NCBI GenBank assembly: GCA_015478775.1
Contig: JADMKP010000008.1
Coordinates: 62,001-126,000, forward strand
Length of the DNA: 64,000 nucleotides
From: Fermentimonas sp.
GTDB lineage: Bacteria > Bacteroidota > Bacteroidia > Bacteroidales > Dysgonomonadaceae
Reading direction: 5' to 3'
Positions 61,499-64,000 of the stretch are shown here, piece by piece. The translations under genes were made by a program, and so were the position numbers. The notes under the pieces were generated by a model that made no database searches, had not been told where the DNA came from, and saw nothing but the letters and a program-made list of their open reading frames with translations. The number at the start of each line of letters is the position of its first letter. Within the stretch, counting starts at the first letter, position 1.

Positions 61499-62401
61499 TT
61501 AAATTCCCTTTACATTCATCTTGAGGGTGTATACAGAAGTTCTTGCGGTAATAAAAAGAACATCTTTGTTTTTACCTCCGAAACATAAATTAGAAGGCGA
61601 TTCGGGCACGCTAATCTCTTTAATTAATTCTCCTGCAGGTGAATATACCCACACCTTTCCCATAGTTAAATATATATTGCCTTGGTTGTCAATTGCCATG
61701 CCATCAGACCCTTCTTTTGCAAATAATGTTCTGTTTGAAAGAGTGCCATCTTCCATGATATCATACTTCCATATCTTGCGATCGTTAATATCAGCAACAT
61801 ATAATGATTTTCCGTCTGGTGTACCAATAAGTCCGTTTGGCTGAATATATTTGTCGGAAACTAAGGTAGCTTCGCCTTGGGGTGTAACGTAATATACTCC
61901 ACGTGTATCTTGAATTTCTGAGTGACCATCCTTCCAATAGGGTCTATGATAGTAGGGGTCGGTGAAATAAATTCCTCCATTGGGTGACTCCCAAACATCA
62001 TTTGGCCCATTAAGGTGCTTTCCTTCAAAGTCTTCAAATATAACCTTGTACTCTTTGTTCTCGTTAAAAGCAATTATGCGATTAAACTCATCGGCGCAGG
62101 ATAATAACTCGTCTTTGGCATTAAAGTACATGCCATTTGAGCGTTCTGTGCCCTCTAACCACAGTGAAACTCCTTTTCCCTCTTCCCACACATAAATCTT
62201 ATCGTTTGGTTGATCTGTAAAATAAACTATGCCCTTAGAGTTAGCTGTGGAGCCTTCTGTAAAAGAATAACCTGTTTCTACTTTCTCTATTTGTGCATCT
62301 TTTGCAATTATATCTTTATTTGAATTATTGTTGTTTTGTGCACACATTACAGTAATTGTTATTAATGTAAATAGTAGTGAAATTAGAGTAAGCTTTTTCA
62401 T
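61499..62401 (-). CDS. SMP-30/gluconolactonase family protein, exported
   Basis: The 300-residue protein starts MKKLTLISLLFTL and has a signal peptide ending near TVMCAQNN. The body is a six-bladed beta-propeller of the SMP-30/gluconolactonase/LRE family, seen in ERSNGMYFNAKDELLSCADEFNR, HLNGPNDVWESPNGGIYFTDPYYHRPYW and PNGLIGTPDGKSLYVADINDRKIWKYDI, with metal-binding Glu and Asn/Asp residues at the usual places. It probably hydrolyses sugar lactones; the substrate is unknown. The in-frame TTG at 62419 is less likely than ATG 62401. It is 36 bp downstream of the Gfo/Idh oxidoreductase gene, which may make a sugar lactone. Confidence 0.85.
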   Translation of the reverse strand: MKKLTLISLLFTLITITVMCAQNNNNSNKDIIAKDAQIEKVETGYSFTEGSTANSKGIVYFTDQPNDKIYVWEEGKGVSLWLEGTERSNGMYFNAKDELLSCADEFNRIIAFNENKEYKVIFEDFEGKHLNGPNDVWESPNGGIYFTDPYYHRPYWKDGHSEIQDTRGVYYVTPQGEATLVSDKYIQPNGLIGTPDGKSLYVADINDRKIWKYDIMEDGTLSNRTLFAKEGSDGMAIDNQGNIYLTMGKVWVYSPAGELIKEISVPESPSNLCFGGKNKDVLFITARTSVYTLKMNVKGI

Positions 62402-62437
62402 ATTAAGTTTATGATTCAATTAATTTATTATGATTTT

Positions 62438-63730
62438 TTATACAACAGGTCTTTGATAACCATTTCGATATGGTCGGGCAAGATGTTTTTGTGCTTCGGA
62501 GTGACCAGTGAGTGTGGAATTTCCGTCCCATTTAAGTTTGCTCTCGGTCTCGTAAGCTATCATGGCTAACTGTACTGCGGTAGTAGAATTATGAGCATCT
62601 TCTATTTCACAGCTAATCATATTCTTATTGTTTGTTTTTACTGCGTTTATAAATTCAGCTACATGTTTTTCTTGCATATCTGGAGTTGGTATTTCCATTG
62701 ATGCATGTTCTACATCACGCGTCTTTAATACTATGTTGTTGTCTGAAGCAAAAAGAGTTCCTTTATCTCCATAAAAGAAAACACCATTATTGAACATAGG
62801 ATTTAAATCGCCTGTTCCCCACATTCTATGTTCCCAAACAACAGGGATACCATTAAATTGCATTATGGCATTTAATGTGTCGGGTGTGGTTATTTTATCT
62901 TTTAGTACAAATATACCCCCTGAGGCTTCAACAATTTCCGGCATGTTAAATCCCATAATAGTTCTTATTATATCGATGTTGTGAATTCCCCAGTCGACTA
63001 AATGACCATTGCCATATTCTTTTTCAAGTCGCCATGGACCGTGCCCTATTGCAGGACTGTAAGGCAGCAAGGGGGCGGGACCACACCACGCATCCCAGTC
63101 GAGTGAAGCCGGAGGAGTTTGTGGTGTTGTATCATGTGTACCGGGATTAAAATGAATATTTGCACCAATCTGATATATTTTTCCAATTTGCCCTTCTTCT
63201 ATTATCTGTTTTGCTTTTTTAAAAGCTTCATTTTGTCTTCTTTGAAATCCAATCTGTACAATATTTCCTGCCTTTTTAGCAGCATTTACCATTGCTCTGC
63301 CTTCATCTACATCATATGCAAGTGGTTTTTCGCAATAAATAGGCAAGCCTTTCTCACATGCGTCAATAAACTGTAATGCATGCCAATGGGGTGGAGTGCC
63401 AATTATAACTGCTTCAATGTCTGTTGAGTTTAATAAGTCTTTATACTCTTTAAAGCCTTTTGGTTTAGTTCCTTGCAGGGTATTTAATTCATTAATACTA
63501 TTATTGAGATGGTCAGAATCAACATCGGCTACAGCAGTTATCTCTACACCTCCTGCTTCTAGGGCTGCCTTGGCAACAACCATTCCATACCAGCCACTTC
63601 CAATAAGGCCTACCTTTAAATTCTTATTTTGTGATATTGTAGATACTGATGCTAGACCTTTATTTGAGATGCCAGTTGCAAAAGCCATAGTTGCTATTGA
63701 TGAGTTTCTGATGAATTTTCTTCTATCCAT
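62438..63730 (-). CDS. Tat-exported Gfo/Idh/MocA family oxidoreductase
   Basis: The 430-residue protein begins MDRRKFIRNSSIATMAFATG with a twin-arginine signal (RRKF), so it is exported folded with its NAD(P) cofactor. The Rossmann motif is GLIGSGWYGMVVAK, followed by EKPLAYDVDEG, the catalytic Lys region typical of the family, and the C-terminal alpha/beta domain (GIHNIDIIRTIMG). Exported members often act on sugar derivatives and glycosides. Its neighbour encodes an SMP-30-type lactonase. Both together suggest oxidation of a sugar to a lactone and its opening in the periplasm. Confidence 0.9.
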   Translation of the reverse strand: MDRRKFIRNSSIATMAFATGISNKGLASVSTISQNKNLKVGLIGSGWYGMVVAKAALEAGGVEITAVADVDSDHLNNSINELNTLQGTKPKGFKEYKDLLNSTDIEAVIIGTPPHWHALQFIDACEKGLPIYCEKPLAYDVDEGRAMVNAAKKAGNIVQIGFQRRQNEAFKKAKQIIEEGQIGKIYQIGANIHFNPGTHDTTPQTPPASLDWDAWCGPAPLLPYSPAIGHGPWRLEKEYGNGHLVDWGIHNIDIIRTIMGFNMPEIVEASGGIFVLKDKITTPDTLNAIMQFNGIPVVWEHRMWGTGDLNPMFNNGVFFYGDKGTLFASDNNIVLKTRDVEHASMEIPTPDMQEKHVAEFINAVKTNNKNMISCEIEDAHNSTTAVQLAMIAYETESKLKWDGNSTLTGHSEAQKHLARPYRNGYQRPVV

Positions 63731-63860
63731 TTTACTTGTTGTTAATTATCAAACGGTTAATAATAGATTAATGCTAATTAGTAAAACGTATTTGTTGTTG
63801 AAATGTTTAATGATATTTAATAGATATAACTATATAGTAAGTAAAATAAAAGTTTTAATA

Positions 63861-64000
63861 TTACAGCCGCCTATATATACCCAGGTATATTCTTCTTAGT
63901 AAAGGATTTGAAAACCATAGCTTTTGATTTAACATCCAGCGGAAATTGTCTTTTTTAATCTTTCTGTTATTCCTTAATATTGCTGTTACTTCGGCTAAAA
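63861..64000 (-). CDS. 3' end of an unidentified gene, cut by the window edge
   Basis: On the minus strand the frame is open from the right edge to TAA at 63861-63863, giving 45 residues, LAEVTAILRNNRKIKKDNFRW at the start of the visible part and then a basic, aromatic tail (KLWFSNPLLRRIYLGIYRRL at its end). The other two frames are closed by early stops. The tail has the look of a membrane-associated or glycosyltransferase-like C-terminus, but I cannot name it. Confidence 0.5.
   Translation of the reverse strand, partial: LAEVTAILRNNRKIKKDNFRWMLNQKLWFSNPLLRRIYLGIYRRL

Noticed and set aside
63396-63899. 167-codon frame on plus strand
   Set aside because: Most of it is antisense to the Gfo/Idh gene and its product has no recognisable features.

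Overview
The window is AT-rich, densely coded bacterial DNA from a member of the Bacteroidota, most likely the order Bacteroidales. The evidence is a DUF4270 lipoprotein beside a single-domain GT5 glycogen synthase and panCD, an S46 dipeptidyl-peptidase, type III glutamine synthetases, a DUF4488 lipoprotein, a DUF4918 protein, an NrfHA plus fused-type Ccs cytochrome c system, and several promoters of the Bacteroidota form TTTG-N(18-23)-TAnnTTTG. I could not fix the family. No phage, insertion sequence, CRISPR array or rRNA was seen; one tRNA is present.

Layout. 1-10.6 kb is mostly plus strand and housekeeping: queG 3' end, ruvB, then DUF4270 lipoprotein and glgA-like gene on minus, panC-panD, a MATE exporter, ligA and an SLC13/RCK permease. 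10.6-19.5 kb is mixed: a membrane-anchored coiled-coil protein, a DPP11-like peptidase, a DUF4488 lipoprotein, O-acetylhomoserine sulfhydrylase, a ROK regulator with an operator-like promoter, a tiny membrane protein, tRNA-Leu(CAA) and manC. 19.5-36.5 kb is one long minus-strand L-arabinose/arabinan cluster. In transcription order it holds an SSS sugar symporter, GH51, araD, araA, araB, a propeller-GH51 fusion, a GH127-GH43-GH43 triple enzyme, a 110-bp array with 11-bp period, and a third GH51. 36.8-49 kb is an ammonia-assimilation cluster: a GSIII paralogue, gltB, gltD, asnB and a second GSIII paralogue. 49.2-54.3 kb is nitrite ammonification: nrfH, nrfA, ccs1/resB and ccsA, with a divergent Crp/Fnr regulator. 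54.6-64 kb holds topoisomerase IB, a SMUG1-like DUF4918 protein, ptb-buk with a tightly coupled ATP-grasp-like protein, an M20 peptidase, an SMP-30-type lactonase, a Gfo/Idh oxidoreductase and a truncated gene at the edge.

How the genes work together. The arabinose cluster can release arabinose outside the cytoplasm (three GH51, one GH127 and two GH43 modules, all on exported proteins), import it by a sodium symporter and convert it to D-xylulose 5-phosphate. It has no SusC/SusD pair and no sensor in the cluster. The ROK regulator 19 kb away has a TTTGATTAA element over its own -33 box, and the same 9-mer lies inside the arabinose promoter, so it is a candidate regulator. Nitrite reduction to ammonium sits next to a doubled GSIII plus GOGAT and asparagine synthetase set, which gives a local route from nitrite to glutamate, glutamine and asparagine.

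The points most worth a second look are the 11-bp-phased array, the shared operator-like element, the tri-catalytic GH127-GH43-GH43 protein, the two GSIII paralogues with reciprocal cysteine substitutions, and the ptb-buk-linked ATP-grasp protein. Nothing here is proven to be a new system. Coordinates of short sites were counted by hand and may be off by a base.
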